Source: Bacteroidaceae bacterium (lineage in GTDB: Bacteria > Bacteroidota > Bacteroidia > Bacteroidales > Bacteroidaceae). Taken from it: a stretch of DNA of 64,000 bases. The stretch is taken from assembly GCA_024398515.1 (NCBI GenBank), contig JAKSIZ010000005.1, positions 1-64,000 on the forward strand, written 5' to 3'. Numbering within the stretch: the first letter of the stretch is position 1; each line of letters opens with the position of its first letter. The position numbers were made by a program, and so were the translations under genes. Positions 1-8,241 of the stretch are shown piece by piece. The notes beneath the pieces are model-generated. The model saw only the letters and a program-made list of their open reading frames with translations. It was not told the origin of the DNA and searched no databases.

Positions 1-11
1 AAATGAAAAAA

Positions 12-203
12 TACCTTACGGTAAAAAATGTGGCCGTTGGCCATAAAAAATAAAGCCCCCTCCAGCCCCCCTCTGTCCCCCCAAGGGGGGATGATAGGTT
101 TCCACTCTCTCCCCTCTGGGGGAGTTGGAGGGGGCTGTTTGGGGGGAGTGAGGGGGACTTCATTTTTTACGAACGAAGTGAGATATTTTTTATGCGAAGC
201 ATA
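12..203. repeat. chain of short perfect hairpins
   Basis: No gene is seen in 1-695 apart from the leader of the acetyltransferase at 696. The left part holds short perfect hairpins separated by A/T-rich spacers: TACC-TTAC-GGTA (12-23), TGGCC-GTT-GGCCA (31-43) and TATGC-GAA-GCATA (191-203), with a GC-rich repeat between them. Loops are 3-4 nt. An open frame across this stretch encodes only repeat-derived low-complexity residues, so I do not call it a gene. Function is unknown; it may be transcribed structured RNA or debris of repeats. Confidence 0.55.
54..136. repeat. GC-rich inverted repeat element (family 3), copy 1
   Basis: An 83-bp element with 11-bp perfect terminal inverted repeats, AGCCCCCTCCA at 54-64 and TGGAGGGGGCT at 126-136. 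It holds an inner palindrome TCCCCCCAAGGGGGGA (76-91) and a second C-run/G-run hairpin near 108-124. Related copies lie at 8631-8704, inside a coding sequence, and at 25296-25367, inside another repeat. Degenerate pieces occur near 628-660 and 14635-14665. The layout resembles a small MITE-like mobile repeat, but no transposase is present in the window. Confidence 0.75.
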
Positions 204-209
204 TTTTTT

Positions 210-336
210 ATATGATGTATGGATGGCCACGATAGTGGTGTCTTTGTATGTTGTGACGGCGCAAGAACTTGTTCTTAAGCGCTGACACAACATACAAAGA
301 CATGGGCTTCAGTATGAAGCACACCATACATCATAT
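210..336. repeat. 127-bp nested hairpin with two side hairpins
   Basis: The outer stem is 13 bp (210-222 with 324-336) and the inner stem is a perfect 17 bp (239-255 with 286-302). The apex is AAGAACTTGTTCTT (263-276) inside a GCGC/GCGC clamp. Two side hairpins occupy the junctions: CCAC-GATA-GTGG at 227-238 and GCTTCA-GTA-TGAAGC at 306-320. The whole folds like a cloverleaf on paper. It has no tRNA features. It could be a structured RNA or a cruciform-prone mobile repeat. Confidence 0.6.
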
Positions 337-412
337 TATTTTTTTCTATTATGATTATAACGGCATAAGCGAATAGAAATTCATCGTTTTTTCGGTATGC
401 CTTACAGGTATC

Positions 413-510
413 TCTGTTGGGGGTGTTGGAACATTCTTAGAATGTTCGGCGTAACATTCTTAGAATGTTCACGTGAACATTCTAAGAATGTGCAAAAGGG
501 TTAAACGCAC
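413..510 (+). repeat. triple-palindrome element A (class AACATTCTTAGAATGTT)
   Basis: Three 17-bp palindromic units at 430-446, 453-469 and 476-492 are separated by exactly 6 nt (CGGCGT, CACGTG). The 5' flank is TCTGTTGGGGGTG (413-425) and the 3' flank GGTTAAACGCAC is a variant of the usual GAGTTAAGCGTTC. Units 2 and 3 together form a perfect 38-bp palindrome (454-491). It matches element F (54347-54444) almost base for base, including about 25 bp of extra upstream sequence. It lies about 190 bp upstream of the acetyltransferase gene. Confidence 0.9.
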
Positions 511-613
511 GTGTCGTAAAACTATGACGCTTGCGCAACGATTAATATCAAGATAATCGACCAAAATTCACAAAAATATCTTAACAACGTGCAGCTTTTT
601 CGTGGTTTATTCG

Positions 614-621
614 TACATTTG
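614..621 (+). promoter_or_regulatory. possible -7 box (TACATTTG) of the acetyltransferase gene
   Basis: TACATTTG fits the Bacteroidetes -7 consensus TAnnTTTG and lies 75 bp upstream of the start codon at 696. No good TTTG is found at the expected 18-20 bp upstream, so support is partial. Confidence 0.4.
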
Positions 622-627
622 CAAGAC

Positions 628-660
628 CTCCCCCTTACCCCCCTCCCAAGGAAGGGGGAG
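628..660 (+). repeat. GC-rich hairpin in the leader of the acetyltransferase gene
   Basis: CTCCCCCTT (628-636) pairs perfectly with AAGGGGGAG (652-660) around a 15-nt C-rich loop. Composition links it to repeat family 3. If transcription starts near 630, this hairpin lies in the 5' leader about 35 nt before the start codon and could hinder translation; that is inference. Confidence 0.5.
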
Positions 661-695
661 ATTCAACCGTAAAATCATAAAACAAAAAAGTATAT

Positions 696-1346
696 ATGGG
701 TTACTCACCAGCAATAGTGTCGGCACGCAGATACGTTGAGTCGAAGGGGCTGTATCTGATGCAGAAGAAGGATGTGGAACGCTTCACTGAGTGTGCCGTG
801 CAGTCGTATGGCAGCGTTGAATATCCGCTCAACGACTACTTCATGAACCGAACTTGTACGAAGGATGACCTCCGCGCCATGTGGCAGTTCAACCTAAGAT
901 ACTTCCTTGACAACGCATTGATATATGCCGACTCGCCCGAGTGCAACGGATGGATGCTGTGGATAGAACCTGGATGCAAGGGCATGTCGGCGTTGCAGTT
1001 CCTTACGCATGGCGGTATTGGCATGACAATAAAGTTGGGCTTCGGCACCATCAAGCGTGTCGTGGCTTACGAGAATTACAGCAAAGACGTGAGACTTAAT
1101 GCCACAGGTGGCAAGGAATGGTACCTGTATAACCTTGTTGTTGACCCTAAGGCTCAGGGGAAACATATAGCGTCGCGGCTGATGCAACCTATGCTGGAGT
1201 ATTGCAGTATGCAGGGAATGCCGGTATATCTTGAGACGCATCGCGAGAAGAACATAGCCATCTACGGGCATTTAGGCTTTCGCGTAGTGAGCGACGAACT
1301 GATGCCTGGGACATCGTTACGCCACATCGGCATGGCAAAAGACTAA
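696..1346 (+). CDS. GNAT-family N-acetyltransferase
   Basis: A 216-residue protein whose C-terminal half (about residues 140-216) carries the acetyl-CoA binding signature of GNAT enzymes. The core reads LVVDPKAQGKHIASRLMQPM, where the usual V-x-P-x-x-(Q/R)-G-x-G/A loop is recognisable, followed by the motif-B-like stretch VYLETHREKNIAIYGHLGF. GNAT enzymes move an acetyl group from acetyl-CoA to an amine; the substrate cannot be read from the sequence. The N-terminal 100 residues look like the extra helical domain of two-domain GNATs. It is cytoplasmic, with no signal peptide. The ATG at 696 opens the frame; an internal Met at residue 22 is an alternative start. It stands alone between two hairpin-rich intergenic tracts. 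Confidence 0.85.
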   Translation: MGYSPAIVSARRYVESKGLYLMQKKDVERFTECAVQSYGSVEYPLNDYFMNRTCTKDDLRAMWQFNLRYFLDNALIYADSPECNGWMLWIEPGCKGMSALQFLTHGGIGMTIKLGFGTIKRVVAYENYSKDVRLNATGGKEWYLYNLVVDPKAQGKHIASRLMQPMLEYCSMQGMPVYLETHREKNIAIYGHLGFRVVSDELMPGTSLRHIGMAKD

Positions 1347-1794
1347 CGCCCATGCCCCACAAAACACAAGCATTTGAACAAAATAACATAAGTTTCGCAT
1401 ATCCATTGATAATAAAAAGAACAACAATAACCGTTTTATGAAAGATATTATCTTCGATAATTCGCAGTCATTGAATATCAATCTTATCAAAAACAAGTTT
1501 TTGAAAGCTTGCTCTTCAATGTCTGCATACATGCCCGAGGCATGTATATCTTTCATAAAAATGATTCAACAATGTTTTAACAATGTTATATTTTCAATGG
1601 AAGATATTGTTAGAACATGTTTTGCTGCATGGCAGAGAACGATAGTTCTCATAGGATTTGACCATAGCTTTCATCTGCAAGCTTGCTTGCAAAGGGAAGA
1701 TATGGGCAAAGACTATATGCAGCAATACCGATACATTGTTGAACATTGTTGTTATAATAACACGTGAATTTGAATTTTAACTCGATAAATTTGT
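1347..1794. other. 448-bp intergenic tract with serial short hairpins
   Basis: No convincing gene. Perfect small hairpins follow each other: ATTATC-TTC-GATAAT (1447-1461), ATACATGCC-CGA-GGCATGTAT (1527-1547), GAGAAC-GATA-GTTCTC (1635-1650) and TGCAAGC-TT-GCTTGCA (1676-1691), plus two ACAATGTT direct repeats near 1570-1590. A 109-codon ATG frame (1438-1767) spans it, but the hairpins, its composition and lack of any recognisable family make it doubtful. The style resembles the tract at 1-350. Confidence 0.45.
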
Positions 1795-4554
1795 ATGAGA
1801 AAGACTATTATCACATTGATGTTTGCCCTTGTTGCAACGATGGTTTGTGGGGCAGAAGTATGGAACCAACCAGCCACTGACGGTGCCAATTGCTATGGCG
1901 ACGGCTTTTTCCGTGCGTCGGTTGACGTGACACGAGTGGAGATGAACACCAACGAAACGGTGGTTCACATGCTCGTTTCAAGCAGAGAAGAGAACTGGTT
2001 TAGCTTCGCAAAGAGTACCCATTTGCGTACTTCCGACGGAGAATACGCCGCAACAAGCATCGACGGAATGGAGTTTGACAAGGAAACATACACCGATTTT
2101 ACCAATACAAAAGCGATAGCCATCCACTTCAAACCACTGCCACGAGGCACAAAAAAGTTCGATTTAATCGAGACAAATGACAATAACGGCTTTTGCATTT
2201 GGGGCATCCAAAGCGAGGAAATGCGACAGTTGCAGATGTTTCCATCGTACTGGCGCAACGAAGCAACGGGCAACTGGGAGTTGGCATTGCTTGAAGACTG
2301 CGCAATCTACGACTGCAAGTTCTGGAATTATACGCAGAAACCAGCCGACGTAAAGGCTGGCAACGGCACGGAATTAACCCTGACCGACGGCACAAAGACG
2401 GTCAGCGTGAAGGTTGGCAAGGCAAAGAAAGGCAAACGAACAATAACAATCAACGGACGGAAAGGCACGTACAGCATGATAACAACGCGTTTCCTGCCCG
2501 ACTATCCAACGAAGGATGAACGCACACAATTCGTCGATACCCACTACGCAAAGGCTGATTCCGTCACGTTCATCGGTTGGATGAAGGATTGGCCAAAGGA
2601 AGCTATGGCTGTAAGCAACAGTTTCGACATCATGTATAACGACTGCCTTACCGACAAGCAAGTGACCGTACTGGCGCAGATGGACTCACTCGGAAGGTTC
2701 TCAGTTACGTTCCCTTTGCTCAACAGCACTGAAGTTTTCTGCGACTGGAAACGTGCTTTCGTAAGAAACATGGTGGAGCCAGGCAACACTTATTTCCTCA
2801 TTTACGACTACGCAAAGGGCAATCGCATGTTTATGGGCACAGATGCAAGGCTGCAAAACGAGATAATGAAACTGCCGATTCAGTGGTATAACACGTCGCC
2901 TTACGATGAACCGCGAGGGAAATTGGATGCAATGACGTTCATGAATAAGGTGGATAGCACCAATCGTGCGCTCAATGCTGAACTCGAAAAGCGTGTTGCG
3001 GAGCATCCTAACCTCTCTCAGCGGTATGTTTCATTCCTCAAAAACAACTATCTCGGCAATGCCGGCAACGCGCTTATGCAGGCAAAGTACTATATTCAAA
3101 GTAGAGAACTTCCGCAGGAATACATGGATTACATGAAGTCTGAAGTGATCGACAAACTGATTTCGCCATACACACTATGCCGTGAGAATGGTTCATTCCT
3201 TAATGATTATATGGGTAATATCATTGCGCAAAAGCAGAATAACGGCGGAAATGACTTGCAGGAAGTCTTCATGCAACTATACAATGAGGGAAAGATTAAG
3301 GCGAGCGAAAAAGAGTTGAAAGCCGTTGAGGAGTGGGCAAAAGCCTATGCCGAAGTAGTACAGGCGGTTGAATCAGCTACCGATGAGGGCAAACGTCAGG
3401 AGATAATAAACAAGTTCAACAATAGCGAATGCGTGAAAATACTCAACGAGATGCTTGAGAGAGACGGCATCGGCAACTTGATTTCACAAACATCAAAGGC
3501 GAATACTATGATTAATGCCATTCGCAAAATTAAGGATTTAGGCTTTAGTCAGGAACTTACTGACGTGCAAGTCCTGCACAAATTGCTTGATCAATACGAA
3601 TATCAACACTCACCTCTCGACGAAAAGATAGTGAATTTCGCCTTGGATAACGTGTCTTTGCCTGTCGTAAAAGACATGATCCGGCAGGCACAAGACAAGT
3701 ATTTAGCAATCCAGAACGGTGACATTGCTTATCTGAAAAGTTTGAAATCTGCCGATGAAATGGGCAAAATCAGCGATGGAGAGAAGATTTTCAGGAAAGC
3801 TGTTGAGCCACTTCGCGGCAAGTTTGTGATTGTTGATGTGTGGGGAACATGGTGCTCACCTTGCAAGGAAGCATTGTCGCACTCAAAGGAAGAGTACGAG
3901 CGACTGGCAAAATACGATGTTGCATACCTTTACTTTGCAAACAATAGCCCTGAAGATTCGTGGAAGAATATTATAAAGGAGTATGGCATCAGTGGTGAGA
4001 ATGTGGTGCATTACAATCTTCCTGCGGCACAGGAAAACGAGATTGAGCGTTATCTGAAGGTGCCTCACTACCCATTCTACCGACTTGTTGACAAGGATGG
4101 CGACCTGCTCGACGTTGATGTTGACGTGCGCGACTTGAATGCTACGGAAAAACTGCTGCAGAACTTATCGGCTGAAAAAGCAGATGGCGGTAGTAAAAAA
4201 CAATCAAGTACGGAAACAATAACGCAGCCTGTGACGGTGAAGATAAGTTCAGAGAAGCAGCCGAATGGCAATTATCTTGTGCAGATTACAGGCAAGGTAG
4301 CCGATGGTTGGTATATTTATGGCCCTTTATATAATAAGGAAGGAGCGTCGCCAGCCGTTGTGGAGATGGAGACGAAAGGTGCGAAAGTCGTAGGCGAACT
4401 GAAAGAACAAGAGAAGAAGGACAAGTATTTCGGCTCGTTCTCCTTCTCTCAGACGGTCAAAGCACCAAAGGGTGCTAAGGGAAAATTCGTTTATTCCGCT
4501 TGCAACAACGATACCTGCACACCTCCGCAAGAGGTAGAGTTTACGTTGGAATAA
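1795..4554 (+). CDS. secreted thioredoxin-like protein with C-terminal DsbD-N-like domain
   Basis: A 919-residue exported protein with a Sec signal peptide (residues 1-19, ending in CGAE). The first 650 residues are an uncharacterised region with a long helical part (about 360-660). A TlpA/ResA-type thioredoxin domain follows at about 660-800 with the active site W686-C687-S-P-C690. The last 105 residues (about 813-919) resemble the N-terminal domain of DsbD, ending in C903-N-N-D-T-C908 followed by a proline pair, as in the redox-active pair of that family. It therefore joins a thiol-reducing module to a probable electron-accepting module in one periplasmic chain; the direction of electron flow is inference. 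It is monocistronic and converges on the GH51 gene, sharing a terminator. Confidence 0.8.
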   Translation: MRKTIITLMFALVATMVCGAEVWNQPATDGANCYGDGFFRASVDVTRVEMNTNETVVHMLVSSREENWFSFAKSTHLRTSDGEYAATSIDGMEFDKETYTDFTNTKAIAIHFKPLPRGTKKFDLIETNDNNGFCIWGIQSEEMRQLQMFPSYWRNEATGNWELALLEDCAIYDCKFWNYTQKPADVKAGNGTELTLTDGTKTVSVKVGKAKKGKRTITINGRKGTYSMITTRFLPDYPTKDERTQFVDTHYAKADSVTFIGWMKDWPKEAMAVSNSFDIMYNDCLTDKQVTVLAQMDSLGRFSVTFPLLNSTEVFCDWKRAFVRNMVEPGNTYFLIYDYAKGNRMFMGTDARLQNEIMKLPIQWYNTSPYDEPRGKLDAMTFMNKVDSTNRALNAELEKRVAEHPNLSQRYVSFLKNNYLGNAGNALMQAKYYIQSRELPQEYMDYMKSEVIDKLISPYTLCRENGSFLNDYMGNIIAQKQNNGGNDLQEVFMQLYNEGKIKASEKELKAVEEWAKAYAEVVQAVESATDEGKRQEIINKFNNSECVKILNEMLERDGIGNLISQTSKANTMINAIRKIKDLGFSQELTDVQVLHKLLDQYEYQHSPLDEKIVNFALDNVSLPVVKDMIRQAQDKYLAIQNGDIAYLKSLKSADEMGKISDGEKIFRKAVEPLRGKFVIVDVWGTWCSPCKEALSHSKEEYERLAKYDVAYLYFANNSPEDSWKNIIKEYGISGENVVHYNLPAAQENEIERYLKVPHYPFYRLVDKDGDLLDVDVDVRDLNATEKLLQNLSAEKADGGSKKQSSTETITQPVTVKISSEKQPNGNYLVQITGKVADGWYIYGPLYNKEGASPAVVEMETKGAKVVGELKEQEKKDKYFGSFSFSQTVKAPKGAKGKFVYSACNNDTCTPPQEVEFTLE

Positions 4555-4584
4555 AGCCCCAAGCCCCCCTCCAGGGGCTTTTTT
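4553..4584 (+). terminator. rho-independent terminator between convergent genes
   Basis: The stem AAAGCCCC (4553-4560) pairs with GGGGCTTT (4574-4581), followed by a T run on the + strand. It overlaps the stop codon of the thioredoxin-like gene and abuts that of the GH51 gene. The C-rich loop resembles repeat family 3, suggesting a repeat may have been adopted as terminator. Confidence 0.7.
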
Positions 4585-6529
4585 AATACTTCACCTTATA
4601 TATACGGAATGTCTTTGCTGCAAGTTTGTCGCTGATTGTTGCGTTGCTGATAGACATTACACCGTTTACAGGAACGATTTTCTCAGGCTGGTCAAGGGTG
4701 TTTTCAGCGTCCATTTCGGTTGACGAAAGGGTGATTGTCTCCACAGCATTTGCTGTTTTCAGTCCTTTAAGATTGATTGAGAGAGCCTTTGAATCGTTGC
4801 TGACGTTGATTACCTTGACGATATATTCTTTCTTATCCTTGTCGATAACGGCACTTGCATATAGTCCTGTTTCGCCTGCAACAGGTTTTTTGTCCATTGT
4901 GCAAGGAAGCATGTTGGTGCCCTTGTTGGTCATGTACGCCTGCTGAACATAGTAGCTGCACGATTTGAACATGCGAGTATTGTCGAACCAAATCAAGTCA
5001 GGACGCCACTGCCAACCGTCGATGTGGGCAAACAATGGTGCGTAGGCAGTCATGTAAACCACATCTGCATTGCGTTCAAAGTCGGTCATCAGTGCAGCCT
5101 CAAGCAACGAAGCCTCGAAATGATTCCATTTCTTGCCCTTTCCGTGGCACGCGTATTCGCCTGCGAAAACTTTCGGACCTTTACGGTCGTAGCTTTCATA
5201 GCGCAATCCGTGGCTGAGGAACCAGTCTTCGTTGCGGTAGAAATGCTCGTCAACAAGGTCGGCTTTCAACTCTTTCATAGCCTTCCAACCCTTGTCGAAC
5301 ATCTCGCCTTCAGAGTCAGGACCGCTTGTGCCGACGATTTTTATTTCAGGATAAGCCTTGCGAACAGCCTCGACAAAAGGCTTCAAACGCTTATAGTACA
5401 TATCATCCCACTGCTCGTTGCCAATGGCAATATACTTCATATTAAAAGGTGCAGGGTGTCCCATCTCGGCACGCTTCTTGCCCCAAGTGGTGTTTTCATC
5501 GCCGTTGGCAAACTCGATAAGGTCGAGTGCATCCTGAATATATGGCTGAAGCTGGTCAACAGGAACGTGAGCAGCCTCGTTGTTCCAGTTCTGGAATTGG
5601 CAAGCCATTCCCACATTCAGAACAGGAAGAGCGTCGGCACCAATATCTTCGCACAGTTGGAAATACTCAAAGAATCCGAGACCATAACTCTGGTAATAGT
5701 CTGAGAAGTAACGATGTTCAAACGTATATTCCCAACGGTTTTGGTTCAAAGGACGGTTTTCAACAGGTCCGATAGTGTTCTTCCACTGGTAGCGCGTAGC
5801 AAGGTCAACGCCCTCTACGATACATCCACCAGGAAAACGGAAGATGCCAGGATGAGCATCAGCAAGTGCCTGTGCCAAATCCTTGCGCAAACCATTCTCA
5901 CGATTCTTGAATGTCTCCTTAGGGAAGAGCGAAACGTGTTCGAGGTCTATTGGGTTCTTGCCTGCAAGTATTATGCGAAGGTTGGCATTGTTGTGAGCAA
6001 CAGGCGACTTAATCGTCAGTTCGTATTTCTTCCAATCCTTTGTCGTAACATCGAGTTTGTCCTGTACGATAACCTGAGTCTCGCCCATTGAATGCTCGTC
6101 AATAAGCTGCACTTTTATCTGTGCATGACCTGTAGGAGCCTTTGCCCACACGGTGAAACGATATTCAGCATCCTTCAACAGACCGATACCAAAGTAGCCT
6201 TCATTCTGAAGTCCAGTGCGGCGTTCGTTGTGACCAGGGTAAGCAAGCGATACATAGTGAGGACAACGATCGAAAGGTCCATCGTCCTTCAGCGTCACTT
6301 TACCAAAGACTTTCCATCCCATGAAAGCCTGTGGAAATTCAAAACTACGGTTTTTCACCAGTTCACCATACAATCCACCATCGGCGGCATAGTTGATGTC
6401 TTCGAAAAACATTCCGTACATAGTTGGCTGAATAGGTGCGCCAACTTTCTTTACATTCACTTCAATTGTTTCTGCCGACGCCGAAATCATCGACGCAAGC
6501 ATGATAGTTGTTACAAAAAACTTTTTCAT
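4583..6529 (-). CDS. alpha-L-arabinofuranosidase, GH51
   Basis: A 648-residue secreted glycosidase that removes terminal alpha-L-arabinofuranosyl groups from arabinan, arabinoxylan or pectin side chains. A signal peptide (residues 1-19) precedes the mature chain. Residues 60-210 look like an inserted carbohydrate-binding beta-sandwich, as in many Bacteroidetes GH51 enzymes. The barrel contains RFPGGC (231-236), the acid/base in IGN-E372-QW and the nucleophile in VFAG-E458-YA, matching the retaining clan-A pattern. A C-terminal beta-domain follows from about 535. Length fits the family. It lies in a cluster of glycosidase genes but is transcribed alone, with rmuC 19 bp upstream on the same strand. 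Confidence 0.93.
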   Translation of the reverse strand: MKKFFVTTIMLASMISASAETIEVNVKKVGAPIQPTMYGMFFEDINYAADGGLYGELVKNRSFEFPQAFMGWKVFGKVTLKDDGPFDRCPHYVSLAYPGHNERRTGLQNEGYFGIGLLKDAEYRFTVWAKAPTGHAQIKVQLIDEHSMGETQVIVQDKLDVTTKDWKKYELTIKSPVAHNNANLRIILAGKNPIDLEHVSLFPKETFKNRENGLRKDLAQALADAHPGIFRFPGGCIVEGVDLATRYQWKNTIGPVENRPLNQNRWEYTFEHRYFSDYYQSYGLGFFEYFQLCEDIGADALPVLNVGMACQFQNWNNEAAHVPVDQLQPYIQDALDLIEFANGDENTTWGKKRAEMGHPAPFNMKYIAIGNEQWDDMYYKRLKPFVEAVRKAYPEIKIVGTSGPDSEGEMFDKGWKAMKELKADLVDEHFYRNEDWFLSHGLRYESYDRKGPKVFAGEYACHGKGKKWNHFEASLLEAALMTDFERNADVVYMTAYAPLFAHIDGWQWRPDLIWFDNTRMFKSCSYYVQQAYMTNKGTNMLPCTMDKKPVAGETGLYASAVIDKDKKEYIVKVINVSNDSKALSINLKGLKTANAVETITLSSTEMDAENTLDQPEKIVPVNGVMSISNATISDKLAAKTFRIYKVKY

Positions 6530-6548
6530 ATTATATAAGTATAGGTAT

Positions 6549-7745
6549 CTATTCTTTTAGCGATTCTGGTATTTGTTTGGCTGTAGCAATGCCTTTTGTT
6601 TTCAGTTCGTCAAGCCGATGAACGATATTCCCACGTCCATCCTTCAGCTGACCAATGGCTTTTTCGTATGTTGACTGCGTTGTGCCAAGCTGTTGCCCAA
6701 CTTTCTCGAACGTCTCGGCAAAGGTCACAAACTTATCGTAGAGGTCTGTTGCCGACTTCAGGATGCTTTGCACGTTCTTGTCGCGGTTCTCGTTCTTCCA
6801 CATCTGCTCCACAAGTGTTATCGTGAGCATCAGGTTTGTAGGGTTGATGAGAACGATATTCTTCTTGTAGGCATTCAGTCCTATGTTCGGATCACGGTCG
6901 AATGCAAGGATGTAACTTCCCTCATTAGGGATGAACATCAGCACCATCGGCACTGCATTCGGCACGAGTTTGTTGTAGTTCTTATTGGTCAGTTCGGTTA
7001 TGTGCTTGTTTATCGACATCAGGTTTTCCCTTGATGCGTGGTCGCGTTCTTCTTCGTTTGTGGCGGCAATGTAGTCAGAATATGCTGTCAATGACACCTT
7101 TGAATCAATGATTATATTGCTGCCATCAGGGCAATGTATTATCACATCTGGGCGAAGGTTATTGCCATCATCGTCCTTTACGTTGCCTTGCATTTCAAAG
7201 TCTATGCCTTCACGCAAGTGCGACGAAAGCAATATCTGCTCCAAGACCTGCTCTCCCCAGTCGCCCTGCACCTTACCTTTATTCTTCAGTGCTTCGGTCA
7301 GGTTTTGTGTTGCGAGGTTTTGCCGTTCACTCCTTTCAGCAAGAATTTTTACTGCTTCACGCAATGCCGAAGCATCACGGGCATGTGAATCCTTGTTTTG
7401 GTCGATAGTCTCTTTCATGTTTCGCAGTTGCTCGCGAAGCGGATTGAGTATCGTGCCTATTTGTTCTGAGTTATTGTTTTTCAGTTTTTCTGATTGCTGT
7501 TCCAGTATTTTGTGCGTTGCATTCTCCAGTTCTGTGCGCAACATTGATATTTGCTGTTTGTGGTCTTCCTGCAAACGCTTCACTTCCTCTGCCGAACGCT
7601 GACGCTCGTCGGCTATTCTGTTTTCGCATTCGTTTTTGGTCGTGTCAATTTGCGAGGCAAGCATTCTTGCTTCGTTTCGCTTGACAACAATCATAGCCAC
7701 GAGTGTAGCTATGATTGTTATGGATATAATAATGGTTATTACCAT
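6549..7745 (-). CDS. rmuC: DNA recombination protein RmuC
   Basis: A 398-residue RmuC-family protein: an N-terminal membrane helix (residues 2-20), a long coiled coil (about 25-140) and a C-terminal PD-(D/E)xK nuclease-like domain. The nuclease core is visible as GDWGE, LRPDVIIHCPDG and IDSKVS, followed by the family-typical NLMLTITLVEQMWKNE. RmuC limits inversions at short inverted repeats in E. coli, which is of interest here because the window is full of such repeats; that link is inference. It is the second gene after the small acidic protein (18-bp gap) and probably shares its promoter at 8159-8190. Confidence 0.93.
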   Translation of the reverse strand: MVITIIISITIIATLVAMIVVKRNEARMLASQIDTTKNECENRIADERQRSAEEVKRLQEDHKQQISMLRTELENATHKILEQQSEKLKNNNSEQIGTILNPLREQLRNMKETIDQNKDSHARDASALREAVKILAERSERQNLATQNLTEALKNKGKVQGDWGEQVLEQILLSSHLREGIDFEMQGNVKDDDGNNLRPDVIIHCPDGSNIIIDSKVSLTAYSDYIAATNEEERDHASRENLMSINKHITELTNKNYNKLVPNAVPMVLMFIPNEGSYILAFDRDPNIGLNAYKKNIVLINPTNLMLTITLVEQMWKNENRDKNVQSILKSATDLYDKFVTFAETFEKVGQQLGTTQSTYEKAIGQLKDGRGNIVHRLDELKTKGIATAKQIPESLKE

Positions 7746-7763
7746 CTGTCCGCGAACAAAATG

Positions 7764-8105
7764 TTACTCTTCTTTCTTGCCTCCGAGCAGGCTACCCAAC
7801 GAACCGAGAACGTTGCCAATGCCGCCCATTTCCTCAAGTTTTTCCTTTATTCCTTCTACGCCACCAAACTTGTCGGCAAGTTCCTGAACGTCGCCAATCT
7901 TGTCGCCCAAGCCTTCAATACCGCCAAGTTTCTCTGCTATTCCATCAAGTCCAAGCTTTTCGGCAATCTCACCGAGGTTGCCTAATGCGCCTTCTACCTG
8001 CTCACCTGCATCGCTATCGTTTTCACCTTTCAGAGAACCTACAATATCCTCTACCTTTTCTTTCAAGTCGCCTAAGTTGTTTAGTGCATCTAAAATTCCG
8101 CTCAT
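7764..8105 (-). CDS. small acidic glycine-rich protein of unknown function
   Basis: A 113-residue protein without signal peptide or membrane span. It is built of repeated short amphipathic segments of the form G-(I/L)-x-x-(L/I)-x-(E/D)-K-(L/F)-G, rich in Glu, Asp, Gly and Leu (for example IAEKLG twice), with a basic-acidic tail GGKKEE. I do not recognise a family; the periodic pattern suggests a bundle of short helices. It precedes rmuC by 18 bp and starts about 50 bp after a good promoter, so the two are probably co-transcribed. Confidence 0.7.
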   Translation of the reverse strand: MSGILDALNNLGDLKEKVEDIVGSLKGENDSDAGEQVEGALGNLGEIAEKLGLDGIAEKLGGIEGLGDKIGDVQELADKFGGVEGIKEKLEEMGGIGNVLGSLGSLLGGKKEE

Positions 8106-8158
8106 AATTTGTTTGTTTTAATTAGATAATAAAAATTGATAATGTTGTTTTCATTCTG

Positions 8159-8190
8159 CAAATATAATGATTATATCTCAGATATGCAAA
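8159..8190 (-). promoter_or_regulatory. Bacteroidetes-type promoter for the small protein and rmuC
   Basis: On the minus strand TTTG (8190-8187), 20 bp, TATATTTG (8166-8159). Both boxes match the consensus exactly and the start codon at 8105 follows by about 50 bp. Confidence 0.7.
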
Positions 8191-8241
8191 CACAGCATTA
8201 AAATTTATTGCTTCCGACCGAATGTTTTCGGCCAAGGAACA

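Noticed and set aside
28..285. 85-codon open frame at the window start
   Set aside because: It is made of the GC repeat and hairpins, with low-complexity Pro/Gly residues and no family resemblance.
413..510. Possible CRISPR-like array
   Set aside because: Only three units, each palindromic, with constant 6-nt linkers rather than unique 30-nt spacers, and no cas genes.
1438..1767. 109-codon ATG open frame
   Set aside because: It spans serial perfect hairpins, has no recognisable domain and unusual composition; kept only as part of the intergenic note.
1786..1793. TAAATTTG just before the start at 1795 as a promoter -7 box
   Set aside because: Transcription would then begin inside the signal-peptide codons, and the upstream TTTG is only 13 bp away.
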